A stretch of DNA of 64,000 bases from Dactylorhiza incarnata. Its lineage: Eukaryota > Streptophyta > Magnoliopsida > Asparagales > Orchidaceae. This document shows positions 45,701-49,449 of the stretch, in pieces. Each line of letters opens with the position of its first letter. The first letter of the stretch is position 1. The position numbers and the translations under genes were made by a program. The notes beneath the pieces were generated by a model that searched no databases, was not told the origin of the DNA, and worked only from the letters and a program-made list of their open reading frames with translations. Location of the stretch: assembly GCA_033032865.1 (NCBI GenBank), contig JAWHQI010000277.1:1892501-1956500 (forward strand), read 5' to 3'.

Positions 45701-46406
45701 GGTCAAGACTCTGTAGTATCCCGCACTGTCATTTCCACCTTCGGCCACTCCTGTCAATTACCGAGTAGGCCCATAACAGTTTTTTTACAATCTTATTTTT
45801 AAGATCTGATATTATAGTATTAATAGTTTTCAAAAATGAAAAAATTATATATTATTTTAGGAATATAGAAAAATATTCCAACAAATATGAGATGACAAAT
45901 AATAACCTTTACTGCCGTTTTAGCATTAACCATCATTTTGGCTTATTTTTAGTTGATCGCAAATATTTTCATTGGGAGATAGCATTAAATTTATGCTGGC
46001 AGTCTTCTTAATTGCTTCCTTCAAGTTGCTTTATTGTTATTTCCTGCCATTAACATGTTGATCTAACAGTTCATGCGCCCAAGATCCCGTGATAAGAAAC
46101 TTCTAGAAGAATGGGCTACATCATTAAGATCTCTGGAAGATATCCATGACGTAATTCTCCAGGGTTAGTTAAGTTAATTTGTTTTAATAAATAACCAAAA
46201 GTTCTAATTTGATTTGCCGTGTTCATAGAGATTTAAGAACTACTGTCTTGGGAAACTTAAAAGCAGTCCATGGTCTGAACTGGACGGGCTCCAACCCGAA
46301 ACAAAGGTAATAGATGAGCAGTTGGGACAAATAAACTTGAAGGGTTTTCTTACTATAAACAGCCAACCTGCAGTCAACGGTGTGAAATCCGCCTCCCCCA
46401 CTGTTG
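485..46406 (+). CDS. MTHFR: Methylenetetrahydrofolate reductase, exons 1-10, 3' end outside the window
   Basis: MTHFR reduces 5,10-methylenetetrahydrofolate to 5-methyltetrahydrofolate, the methyl donor for methionine synthesis in cytosolic one-carbon metabolism. Ten exons join in frame with GT..AG borders: 485-706, 1201-1383, 1557-1617, 20678-20760, 28561-28734, 37074-37247, 37321-37421, 37522-37633, 46070-46150 and 46229-46406. They give 456 residues. The N-terminal TIM-barrel carries FEFFPPKT (Glu22, equivalent of the catalytic Glu), [16 protein letters not shown] and ALRGDPP (Asp114). [15 protein letters not shown] and [11 protein letters not shown] follow, then the linker with RSLPWRRP and the start of the C-terminal domain ([14 protein letters not shown]). 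No frameshift or stop is seen in the exons, so the gene looks functional. The last exon ends in phase 1 and needs a Gly-Trp-Gly-Gly-type continuation that I cannot find before 64000. Introns 3, 4, 5, 8 and 10 are swollen by transposons. The family assignment is certain; the exon borders are inferred from conserved residues and splice consensus. Confidence 0.97.
1201..1383 (+). CDS. MTHFR: MTHFR exon 2 (residues 75-135)
   Basis: The acceptor is ttgtcttgcag and the donor gtatgg. The 61 codons run from [14 protein letters not shown] through [13 protein letters not shown] to CALDL, the part of the barrel that contacts FAD and folate. Intron 2 (1384-1556) is 173 bp. Confidence 0.96.
1557..1617 (+). 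CDS. MTHFR: MTHFR exon 3 (residues 136-155)
   Basis: The acceptor is tttgcag. The exon encodes [15 protein letters not shown] and ends in TATCCAG before gtttgtga, in phase 1. The split Glu codon is completed by exon 4, 19,060 bp downstream. Confidence 0.94.
1618..4593. other. Left part of intron 3, unclassified
   Basis: This stretch is mostly AT-rich with many stops in all frames. An open 138-codon reading frame at 2174-2590 (-) resembles nothing I know. At 3470-3640 a more GC-rich, CT-biased stretch on the minus strand resembles a transcript leader or captured fragment. No terminal repeats were found. Confidence 0.4.
5360..5549. repeat. Two-copy 95-bp tandem repeat inside the solo LTR
   Basis: The unit beginning gaactccattgggacctcac is repeated once, 95 bp downstream, with few differences. 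It includes catggctcatcttgccaacg in both copies. Confidence 0.85.
6290..6715. repeat. GC-rich and palindromic tandem repeats inside the solo LTR
   Basis: From 6290 to about 6590, units containing tcgaactcagttcgacgaac and gcgaactccagcgc recur about six times. From 6593 to 6715 there is a second array of a near-palindrome (cttctcgagaaatag..gtttctcgagaag) in about three copies. Confidence 0.8.
6760..7769 (-). pseudogene. Gypsy gag relic
   Basis: Read on the minus strand, 7769-7470 ends with the gag entry motif [12 protein letters not shown]. After frameshifts, 7251-7045 gives a typical Gypsy gag segment ([20 protein letters not shown], then EFSKLVYYV and FQQGLR). Further broken gag continues to about 6760. 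Several stops and shifts make it non-coding. It touches the solo LTR at 6747, but the TSD around that LTR shows the two are separate insertions. No pol remains. Confidence 0.7.
8136..8446 (-). repeat. 3' LTR of the gag/protease element
   Basis: Direct repeat partner of 10733-11042. It contains a near-palindromic GC-rich core (ggctggccggcccccatagg) and a TATA-like tattatatagc. It lies directly beside the polypurine tract. Confidence 0.92.
8447..8459 (-). other. Polypurine tract
   Basis: On the minus strand this reads ATGGGGGAGGGAA and abuts the 3' LTR (TGTTGC). It is the expected plus-strand primer for reverse transcription of the element. Confidence 0.85.
8506..10703 (-). pseudogene. gag-protease ORF of the TR-GAG-like element
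   Basis: One frame runs from ATG at 10703 to about 8850. An N-terminal coiled-coil-like region ([20 protein letters not shown]) is followed by a Gly/Pro-rich linker. The gag core comes next ([44 protein letters not shown]), then a zinc knuckle ([14 protein letters not shown]) and a retropepsin-like active site ([10 protein letters not shown]). Four in-frame stops interrupt it: 10296-10298, 10233-10235, 10008-10010 and 9273-9275. Near 8850 the frame shifts and continues as [20 protein letters not shown] and WLRRL to the end at 8506. Each stop can come from a single transition in a sense codon. The protein would form particles and cut itself but cannot copy RNA. Confidence 0.88.
10719..10730 (-). 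other. Primer-binding site
   Basis: On the minus strand TGGTATCAAAGC lies two bases after the 5' LTR. It matches the plant initiator tRNA-Met primer site (TGGTATCAGAGC) with one difference. Confidence 0.85.
10733..11042 (-). repeat. 5' LTR of the gag/protease element
   Basis: Direct repeat of 8136-8446, about 97% alike by eye. It ends ggagcaaca and is followed by the TSD AAGAC. Confidence 0.92.
11059..12054. mobile_element. Non-autonomous hAT-type element, 996 bp
   Basis: It starts CTATGTTGCAC and ends GTGCTTCGTAG, an imperfect terminal inverted repeat. A perfect 8-bp duplication ACTACAAC flanks it (11051-11058 and 12055-12062), the length expected for hAT elements. There is no transposase ORF. 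The same terminal motif and TSD length occur at 46791-47314, so this is a family. Confidence 0.8.
11517..11880. repeat. Purine-rich tandem repeat inside the hAT-type element
   Basis: Units such as gatgcagccgcagtcgagtg recur about ten times with variable spacing. Shorter arrays of acacgacacgac (11075-11110) and gtcggagtgtcggac (11960-12030) lie toward the ends and resemble extended subterminal repeats. Confidence 0.8.
12063..12849. other. Intron 3 spacer, nothing recognised
   Basis: AT-rich intron DNA with no supported ORF. The stretch at 12799-12834 (cacacgcaatagacattctgg) is repeated in similar form at 20272-20298, on the other side of the large LTR element. Confidence 0.4.
12855..14177 (-). 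repeat. 3' LTR of the 7.4-kb element
   Basis: Direct repeat partner of 18950-20255. It contains a run of 17 G (12893-12909, only 8 G in the partner), a TA microsatellite (12949-12966), a 49-bp local duplication (gagtcttttgataaggagac) and a CGTCGA-rich array near its right end. Confidence 0.92.
13868..14103. repeat. CGTCGA-rich short repeat array, LTR copy 1
   Basis: Repeated cores such as gcgtcgattactattcgac, gcgtcgactag and acgtcgattaag alternate in both orientations about ten times. The partner LTR carries it at about 19946-20182. Confidence 0.85.
14178..14190 (-). other. Polypurine tract of the 7.4-kb element
   Basis: On the minus strand this reads AATAGGGGGAGAT and abuts the 3' LTR (TGTTGGGG). 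Confidence 0.8.
14378..16149 (-). pseudogene. Second ORF: putative plant transposon-type protein with Pro-rich C terminus
   Basis: From ATG at 16149 the protein opens [20 protein letters not shown], then [20 protein letters not shown] and [20 protein letters not shown]. This matches the pattern of the plant transposon-associated domain: a Phe/Leu-rich helix, an acidic stretch, and an 'isis...F.LPSG' motif. After a frameshift near 15780-15830 it continues in 15776-15465 ([14 protein letters not shown], then [13 protein letters not shown]). After another near 15460 it runs as a Pro/Ser/Thr-rich tail with a Lys/Glu-rich, partly coiled-coil end (15421-14378). No protease, integrase or RT motif is present. 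Its function in such elements is unknown to me. The family match is by remembered pattern, not by search. Confidence 0.6.
16250..16451. repeat. CGTCGA-rich stretch upstream of the second ORF
   Basis: Copies of cgtcgag, gcgtcgagtggaagtcgatg and gcgtcgatttctagattt lie in the non-coding spacer between the gag and second ORFs. Confidence 0.6.
16542..18859 (-). pseudogene. gag of the 7.4-kb element (UBN2 type, two zinc knuckles)
   Basis: ATG at 18859 begins [20 protein letters not shown], a Copia-type gag start. The UBN2-like core follows ([54 protein letters not shown]), then a zinc knuckle [14 protein letters not shown] at about 18010. The frame shifts near 17895-17945, in T-rich runs. The true continuation ([12 protein letters not shown]..) is acidic, with a long coiled coil (17650-17400), a basic Ser/Thr/Arg repeat encoded by the CGTCGA array and a Tyr/Pro/Asn repeat. 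A second knuckle [14 protein letters not shown] ends it. The apparent start at 17792 is an artefact of the shift. The protein would be the nucleocapsid; the frameshift makes this copy defective. Confidence 0.85.
16828..17046. repeat. CGTCGA-rich array inside the gag coding region
   Basis: Eight or so cores (atgcgtcgatatctattcga, acgtcgatatgaagtcgacg) recur about every 27-36 bp. They encode a repeated STSYRRMN / STSNRRMN peptide on the minus strand. Confidence 0.85.
18935..18947 (-). other. Primer-binding site of the 7.4-kb element
   Basis: On the minus strand TGGTATCAGAGCC follows the 5' LTR by two bases, an exact match to the usual initiator tRNA-Met primer site. Confidence 0.9.
18950..20255 (-). 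repeat. 5' LTR of the 7.4-kb element
   Basis: Direct repeat of 12855-14177, a few percent different. It carries the partner CGTCGA array at about 19946-20182. It is followed by the TSD CAATC. Confidence 0.92.
20678..20760 (+). CDS. MTHFR: MTHFR exon 4 (residues 156-183), isolated small exon
   Basis: The acceptor is cattacag and the donor gtatgc. The exon is 83 nt and restores the frame as [18 protein letters not shown] and on to VKRK. It sits alone between a 19.1-kb and a 7.8-kb intron. The [13 protein letters not shown] stretch is, in my memory, closer to monocot MTHFR than to Arabidopsis MTHFR. Confidence 0.94.
20761..21626. other. Intron 4 spacer, nothing recognised
   Basis: AT-rich. Near 21290-21330 and 22510-22620 there are aattccaattc-type short repeats. 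No supported ORF. Confidence 0.4.
21627..21990 (+). mobile_element. 5'-truncated RTE-type LINE, 3' end fragment
   Basis: The ORF end reads [39 protein letters not shown] and [12 protein letters not shown] to ADPTIVG and a stop. This is the well-known C-terminal tail of plant RTE LINEs. The 3' end has short TTG repeats (gtgttgttgttg), typical of RTE tails. Everything upstream of the tail is missing. Confidence 0.85.
21991..23100. other. Intron 4 spacer, purine-rich
   Basis: Repeated gagagaaattttag-like phrases from 22020 to 22390, then mixed sequence. No coding signal. Confidence 0.35.
23101..23222. repeat. Diverged repeat, partner of 27928-28055
   Basis: Both copies share aatacc(c)tttacatgaaaataaa, ttacacaaaa-taa, and a gtgtg..cataaca end. 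They lie on either side of the broken Copia region and may be old LTR remnants or another duplicated repeat. Confidence 0.45.
23223..24599 (-). other. Probable downstream remains of a Copia element
   Basis: This stretch lies where the rest of pol would follow the integrase fragment at 24600-24866. I could not recognise RT or RNase H motifs; frames are broken throughout. Assignment rests on position only. Confidence 0.3.
24600..24866 (-). pseudogene. Copia integrase fragment
   Basis: The minus strand reads [20 protein letters not shown] and VHYDI, then after a one-base loss [37 protein letters not shown], and ends near [10 protein letters not shown]. These are the zinc-finger end (GK.H) and first part of a Copia integrase core. 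It stops abruptly at 24866, where an LTR-like sequence begins. Confidence 0.8.
24867..25639 (+). mobile_element. LTR-like fragment within the broken Copia element
   Basis: It starts near tgttggctagcctataaaag with a TATA box (about 24874-24882). An AT-rich leader and a long CT-rich, proline-coding-like stretch follow, as in plant LTR/5'UTR regions. It separates a Copia integrase fragment from a Copia gag fragment of the same orientation. I see no clear TSD. Confidence 0.45.
25640..26032 (-). pseudogene. Copia gag N-terminal fragment
   Basis: The minus strand gives [20 protein letters not shown] and [21 protein letters not shown], the gag-polypeptide N-terminal motif of plant Copia elements (the ITxxKLxGxNYxxW pattern). 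It ends at a stop at 25634 next to the LTR-like fragment. Confidence 0.8.
26526..26537 (-). other. Primer-binding site of the broken Copia element
   Basis: On the minus strand TGGTATCAGAGG directly follows a sequence ending ACGACA, the expected end of a 5' LTR. It matches the initiator tRNA-Met primer site. Confidence 0.75.
26538..27284 (-). mobile_element. Probable 5' LTR of the broken Copia element
   Basis: It begins TGTCGTATGTTATG next to the primer-binding site and includes ctcctttatatgtaggag and an A-rich stretch. Its outer end is not defined; an RTE fragment follows at 27285. Confidence 0.45.
27285..27680 (+). mobile_element. Second 5'-truncated RTE LINE fragment
   Basis: Homologous to 21627-21990 and in the same orientation. 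It starts slightly further upstream ([20 protein letters not shown]), carries frameshifts, and ends with acacttgagtgttgttg. About 85-90% alike by eye. Confidence 0.8.
27928..28055. repeat. Diverged repeat, partner of 23101-23222
   Basis: See the partner entry. This copy contains caaaatacccttacatgaaa and ends gggctcataaca. Confidence 0.45.
28056..28560. other. Right end of intron 4
   Basis: AT-rich intron DNA ending in the exon 5 acceptor. Nothing recognised. Confidence 0.5.
28561..28734 (+). CDS. MTHFR: MTHFR exon 5 (residues 184-241)
   Basis: The acceptor is gtcatgtcag and the donor gtaaga. The 58 codons begin [17 protein letters not shown] and end RMTGFCKTK. They include [11 protein letters not shown], among the most conserved MTHFR segments. 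Phase 0 at both ends. Confidence 0.96.
28735..29560. other. Left part of intron 5, nothing recognised
   Basis: T-rich intron sequence. A short duplicated phrase (tgggactcatcacacgagca / tgggactcatcacacaagcc) lies at 29278-29335. Confidence 0.4.
29585..29775. repeat. Short repeats around ctcggttgcgaa
   Basis: The phrase gctcgattactctcggttgc recurs at about 29592 and 29732, with cgggctctgctcgtcc and related words between. It looks like part of a degenerate repeat. Confidence 0.4.
29985..30110. repeat. LTR-like segment shared with 48720-48835
   Basis: gttagatcttttgac..aagatca, gggttttctatacc, ctcgcat.ttgaac..gttg and cctagcaaattcac also occur in order in intron 10. The two are diverged copies of one dispersed, probably LTR-derived, repeat. 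Confidence 0.6.
30660..31470. repeat. GC-rich stretch with a 237-bp tandem duplication
   Basis: gttgacttgaa.c.atc.agg followed by gactgctccagatcgctctt and ctgagctaacc occurs at about 31028 and 31265. In between, gttagacgctac and related words recur three times. Confidence 0.6.
32100..32345. repeat. Two-copy tandem repeat of about 125 bp
   Basis: Both copies contain ttcatagtatctaaa.caccg or its variant, gaagtt.a.tatgtgagca, gatctttcac and gtcaccagaatatgcg. Confidence 0.7.
32625..32860. repeat. Tandem array of ccccttgggggtgcggcc
   Basis: Seven or more variants of a 30-40-bp unit with a cccc(c)ttggggg palindrome and gtgcggcc or gtgagacc. Confidence 0.8.
32920..33215. repeat. Tandem array of gcgcgctcagaacgctcccg
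   Basis: About ten units of 19-45 bp containing cgctcagaacgc, cgtgttcgttgcg and ctcctagcg. The array degenerates to cgctcagaacatttcc at its right end. Confidence 0.85.
33454..33463 (+). promoter_or_regulatory. LTR-type TATA box
   Basis: ctataaaagg stands about 30 bp before a likely transcript start in the LTR-like block. Confidence 0.45.
33955..36570. other. Intron 5 right part, unclassified repeat-like DNA
   Basis: Two long stretches (34680-35270 and 35740-36290) are G-rich and T-poor on the + strand and give proline/serine-rich shadows on the minus strand, like LTR or leader DNA of antisense elements. Similar texture occurs at 48120-48560 and 54400-55460. No coding motif. Confidence 0.35.
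36571..37073. other. Right end of intron 5
   Basis: gggctctgttaccggcaaac near 36580 and repeated aagtgccc / aagtgctcc / aagtggtcc words at 36810-36885 suggest a small degenerate transposon. No clear ends. Confidence 0.3.
37074..37247 (+). CDS. MTHFR: MTHFR exon 6 (residues 242-299)
   Basis: The acceptor is atgttacag. The exon runs [18 protein letters not shown] to [10 protein letters not shown] chose the donor gtacac after actagtg because it keeps one residue (Val, usually Met) before NLGLIEESK. The alternative GT three bases upstream would drop that residue. Intron 6 is only 73 bp. Confidence 0.94.
37321..37421 (+). CDS. MTHFR: MTHFR exon 7
   Basis: The acceptor is tttttacag. The exon encodes [20 protein letters not shown] and on to VRPIF plus two bases of a Trp codon before gtactg. 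This is the end of the catalytic domain and the start of the linker. Intron 7 is 100 bp. Confidence 0.95.
37522..37633 (+). CDS. MTHFR: MTHFR exon 8
   Basis: The acceptor is tcattcag. One base completes the Trp, followed by [19 protein letters not shown] and then [18 protein letters not shown]. The donor is caggtaattttgcc. The last bases of the exon and the donor are repeated about 117 bp downstream with the donor GT changed to AT (see findings). Confidence 0.95.
37627..37925. repeat. Tandem repeat containing the exon 8 splice donor
   Basis: The unit tatcaggtaattttgcctct onward (about 117 bp) starts inside exon 8 and is repeated at about 37748 as tatcagataattttgcctct. Its 3' half appears a third time at 38641-38790. 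Confidence 0.9.
37926..38640 (+). mobile_element. Helitron-like non-autonomous element, copy 1
   Basis: It begins with an aatattaaaagggaaaag terminus and ends with three repeats of taggggcggagccccgtg. The latter contains the hairpin GGGGCGGAGCCCC expected near a Helitron 3' end, followed by gtcact and a CA/CGCA microsatellite (38507-38636). There is no ORF. It interrupts the 117-bp repeat. Confidence 0.55.
38507..38636. repeat. acgcac / cacaca microsatellite
   Basis: A simple repeat of alternating purine-pyrimidine type at the 3' end of Helitron-like copy 1. A shorter one occurs at copy 3 (39862-39896). Confidence 0.9.
38641..38790. repeat. Third copy of the splice-donor repeat, 3' half
   Basis: acaagaaagttaatttcaca through ttgttatgagttatcaaaat matches 37781-37915, so Helitron-like copy 1 sits between two members of the repeat. 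Confidence 0.85.
38799..39272 (-). mobile_element. Helitron-like element, copy 2 (inverted)
   Basis: Read on the minus strand it starts TCACTATTATATGGG and ends with gaggggcagag-type repeats and gtttgtCACTAGT. The TC start and CTAGT end fit the Helitron rule (TC...CTRRT). The interior matches copies 1 and 3, with aggcatgtcaacggtctttt in inverted form. Confidence 0.6.
39273..39898 (+). mobile_element. Helitron-like element, copy 3
   Basis: About 90% like copy 1: aatattaaaagggaaaagtt start, same interior, same ggggcggagccccgtgcctg end, then cgcacacgcac repeats. Confidence 0.55.
39905..40730. other. Possible organelle-derived (mitochondrial) insertion
   Basis: The base texture changes to a more balanced, non-repetitive sequence with phrases such as cggagctttcggccccatca and tcctaagagcgtatatttca that read like plant mitochondrial intergenic DNA. 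No gene is intact. This is an impression from composition and wording, not a match. Confidence 0.3.
40960..42010 (+). mobile_element. LTR-like segment with TATA box and CT-rich leader
   Basis: GC-rich opening, then ttataaatagatatc (about 41239-41253), then 450 bp of C-rich leader that gives only proline/serine-rich reading frames, a gtaagtg donor-like site at 41364 and a ctgcag acceptor-like site near 41980. Comparable architecture occurs at 49450-50400. Ends and TSD were not found. Confidence 0.4.
42011..42608. other. Intron 8 spacer, nothing recognised
   Basis: AT-rich, no ORF and no clear repeat ends. Confidence 0.4.
42609..42888. repeat. Two-copy 140-bp tandem duplication
   Basis: The unit from atgttgaaagaaacataagg to aaaatagttctcccatttc occurs at 42609 and again at 42750 with only a few changes, so it is recent. 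Confidence 0.92.
42911..43153. repeat. CGTCGA-rich array outside any recognised LTR
   Basis: gtgcgtcgaatatatatcga, acgtacgtcgataagaattc and acttacgtcgatttcttc recur about a dozen times, the same cores as in the 7.4-kb element. The flanks are not that element's LTR. Confidence 0.85.
43659..45778 (+). mobile_element. 2.1-kb LTR element without a recognisable protein
   Basis: LTRs 43659-44034 and 45415-45778 share most of their sequence (ctattatggggtcgctttta, ttggaagctctt) and end ATAACA. The flanks gtttc and gtttt are a 4-of-5 TSD. A primer site TGTATCAGAGCTAC follows the first LTR and a purine tract ggacggaggaga precedes the second. The 1.4-kb interior gives only Pro/Ser-rich overlapping frames, plus a short [12 protein letters not shown] end typical of the last codons of plant retroelement polyproteins. 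The LTRs differ by roughly 10%, so it is older than the gag-only elements. Confidence 0.8.
45779..46069. other. Right end of intron 8
   Basis: AT-rich intron sequence ending in the exon 9 acceptor. Nothing recognised. Confidence 0.5.
46070..46150 (+). CDS. MTHFR: MTHFR exon 9
   Basis: The acceptor is gatctaacag and the donor gtaattc. The 27 codons [15 protein letters not shown] to LEDIHD match the linker to the C-terminal domain of plant MTHFR. Intron 9 is 78 bp. Confidence 0.94.
46229..46406 (+). CDS. MTHFR: MTHFR exon 10
   Basis: The acceptor is gttcatag. The exon encodes [20 protein letters not shown], then [12 protein letters not shown] and [13 protein letters not shown], and ends in SPTV plus one base before gtaagtg. 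About 135-140 residues of the C-terminal domain should follow in later exons, which are not seen in this window. Confidence 0.95.
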
Positions 46407-46790
46407 GTAAGTGTAAAATATATATTTTTATAGAATTACCTGCACCGGGAGGCGCAATGTCCCCTGTGCACATATTTAGTGAATATATCTTTTTTCTGCA
46501 TAATGCATAATAGTAGAAGTACCTCAACCGAGGCCGCGCACAATCTTCTCTTATTTGAAAACAGTTTTTGAATTTTAGTTTTCATAATAATATTTGTGAA
46601 ATAATTGAAACAGTTTTTGCAATGAGTTTGATGGTGTAACCACGAAACTATATATGAGTTCCATCTTTTACCCATGCTGATCAAGTTAATGGAACTTCAT
46701 ATGTGGTACAGATCACAGAATTTAGATTAATTTAAACAGAAAATAACACAATTTATCAAATGTAAATGGTATATAGCCATTCTACTAACC

Positions 46791-47314
46791 TATGTTGCAC
46801 AGGACAAAATGGGATATGAGATACGATGCGTATAAAGGAAACGATTCTTTCAAAAAAACCTAGGATACGGGATACGTGTTGAAAATTGTAGTTATATATA
46901 TAAGTTAATAGGGAAACATGTTTGACATTCACGCATTCATTTTTTTCATCATTATATCGAACATATCATATATTAAATGAAAATAAAGTTTGTGTCACAA
47001 AAACGTTTCATATTCTAGATATGAGCCATGAATACAAATAGGTAATCAATCGAATCCACCAATTATCATTCAACTCTTCGTCAGTCATGTGTCTGTGTCC
47101 ATGTCATCATCGCAAAATACATAATTTTTTGGCATTTTAAAGCATACTCGGGTTGTATGTATCCGTGTGTACCAAATTTTTTTGTATCTAAAATTATAAG
47201 AAAAAATTTGCGAGAGTTTCGGGGTTGAATTTCTCTCAGTTTCCGAGAGTTTTTCGACTCCGAATTCTTTCGGATATGACACATAAGACAATTGTAAGTA
47301 TTTGTGCTCTATAG
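46791..47314. mobile_element. Non-autonomous hAT-type element, 524 bp
   Basis: It starts CTATGTTGCACA and ends TGTGCTCTATAG. The perfect 8-bp TSD CTACTAAC lies at 46783-46790 and 47315-47322. It has the same terminal motif as the element at 11059-12054. No ORF. Confidence 0.82.
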
Positions 47315-47404
47315 CTACTAACCTTAATACCGATTGCTCAGAACTCAAACTTTAGCTAATAATTCTCATCATCACTGTGATTAGTTCTTGTTAATTTGCT
47401 CCAG

Positions 47405-47463
47405 ATTCATCCTACCTTAAGGAAAGACATCTGCAGTCTCTATTGAATGCCATCATAAAAGAA
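47405..47463 (+). other. Candidate alternative exon after MTHFR exon 10
   Basis: ttgctccag precedes an open stretch that continues the exon 10 phase as DSSYLKERHLQSLLNAIIKE and ends at gtgcgt. It does not look like MTHFR, so it is either a chance ORF or a non-canonical spliced end. Confidence 0.15.
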
Positions 47464-47697
47464 GTGCGTTATGTTTTTTTTGTCTTGAAGCTGCTGTTTA
47501 ATACTGCAATACATCATATTATTGTTCTGTGCCGTCATTGGACACCTATGAGACATTTTATATAGATTGTTACATATTTTATTTTATATGTATATTTGAC
47601 TTTCAGAGAAATGACAAAATATTGACAATTTAGGATATATAACCAAATGTGATGTACGCTAAATTTAAAAATTAAATTCAGTTTCCAAAATCACATG

Positions 47698-47847
47698 GGC
47701 TTCGTTTGGCGGGGCGGATGATTTCCGCGGTTTCGCGCAGCGGGGAGATGCCCGACCGCAGCCCCACCAAACAGGTGGAAACCGCGGGGGGAGGGGGGGA
47801 GGTTTCGTCCATGCGACCGGCACGGATCCGCCCCGCCAAACGAAGCC
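47698..47847. mobile_element. 150-bp foldback MITE
   Basis: The outer 22 bp are perfect inverted repeats (GGCTTCGTTTGGCGGGGCGG..). The inside is GC-rich and holds a second, inner inverted pair (ccgcggtttc / gaaaccgcgg). No TSD is obvious, so the superfamily is open. Confidence 0.75.
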
Positions 47848-47849
47848 TT

Positions 47850-48565
47850 AGTCTTGTTAATGATCCCTTCGAATTTCAAAGCGCTGACAATAATCTCTAA
47901 GCCTTCGGTAAATTAATTCTTTGATTGGCAAAGTAACCTTAAGCAATGTTCAAACTTTCCTACTGGAGTCTTTAACCCAATAATTCACAAAATAAATCAC
48001 CACGACATTAGGAAATAACGACAATGGGTATGGAAATGATCTGCAAGCAAGCTTTAGTTTATCACATAAGATTTTCCTACATAAATATATTGTAACAAAA
48101 AGACAGCAAGGAAGTTACCTCCCATGAGATATTCCCTGGCTCACACGATTCAGAGATAGGGTCGAAATCAAGTGTTGCCTCTTGTGGTGTGGGCAGTGTA
48201 TCCTCGGATGGGATGGGTTGATGACAGTGTTGGATTTGGTTGTCTGGTAGTGGAGTTACGAGGGATTTGGCAGGGATTACTGGGCTTGGCCACTCGGGTA
48301 GGGTTGAGGGATAGGCTCGGGTTTAGGTTCTGAGGAATAGAGATGGCCTAGTTTAGTTCTAAGGGGAAGTTTACAAGGATCATGTGTCTGGAATGAGGAA
48401 CGGTTGGAGACTTTTGGAGGGCTGGTGCGGGACGAAGGAAGTTGGGGCTTGCTCGATTGGACTTACAGTGGAGGTTTGTAGTTTTGGGTTGGTGAAGGAG
48501 ATGAAAGAAGACAAATTTTCAAGTTTCTAGGTTCTCACGAGAGTTAGACGGGATTGGGAGTGTTG
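47850..48565. other. Intron 10 spacer, unclassified
   Basis: AT-rich to 48115, then a G-rich stretch to 48560 with the same texture as 34680-35270. No ORF. Confidence 0.35.
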
Positions 48566-48850
48566 GATCGCCAGGCAATCTTAGAGGTGGGGTGAATAAA
48601 ATTTATGATAAATTATTATTTTTCTTCTCAAATCAATTATACACACAAGGAAATATAAAACCCAGAGATGATTTAATTGAAAACAAAATGAAAATCTTTT
48701 ATTTATAAACAAGATGATACAAGATTAGATCTTTTCATGCAAAGATCGAAGGCGGTAAATAATAAAAGACTTATGGTTTTCTATACCGGCTCGCATTTCG
48801 AACTGGTTGGCCTTAGCAAATTCACTCCCGGATTTGCTCAAGCCCCTTAT
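48566..48850 (-). repeat. LTR-like fragment (tgttggatcgccaggcaatc)
   Basis: It begins TGTTGGATCGCC and has ggtggggtgaataaaattta, recalling the opening of the 7.4-kb element LTR (ggggtgaatagagattta). Its inner part matches 29985-30110. No TSD. Confidence 0.45.
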
Positions 48851-49449
48851 GACGCAGGACGAATCTACAGGTGATGGATGCGCGACGCCCTAACCCTAAA
48901 TGCAATGCAAGCGAGCACGCGATGAATGCAATGGACCTACGACAAATCCTAAAGTGAAGATGCGGATGAATGCATACACGCAATCCGATGAACTTCTGAC
49001 AACTAATTCTAAACTCTAATGCGATGCTCGTGTGTGATTCACTCATACAATTATTTCCGACATGCAATTAATTAAACAATATTAATTTTAACATCATGTG
49101 CAAGCGTCACAATTAACAATAATTATCACAATTTAAGTAAGTAATAATTGCAACTAATTGAGAATGCGCAAAAATTAAGTATCAGACGAATAAATAATAC
49201 ATGTCTAAATGAAGTGCCCAAACAAAACTAATGAGAGACAAATATTACTAGCAATAAAGAGTGGACGCCCCACCTTTGACGATACTTGGATATCTGCGAC
49301 GACGCTTGATAGACTTGCCCCTGATCTTCGACTACAACTCGGTCATCTTCATTCCTCGGAGATGAATGCTTTTCAATCAGGGGAAGTTGATGGGGATCAG
49401 CCGTGTGATCGTGATCATTGGAGGAGATCGGGCCACCACTCTGCAGGAC
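48851..49449. other. Intron 10 spacer, nothing recognised
   Basis: Short gatgaatgca- and caattaa-type repeats only. Confidence 0.35.
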
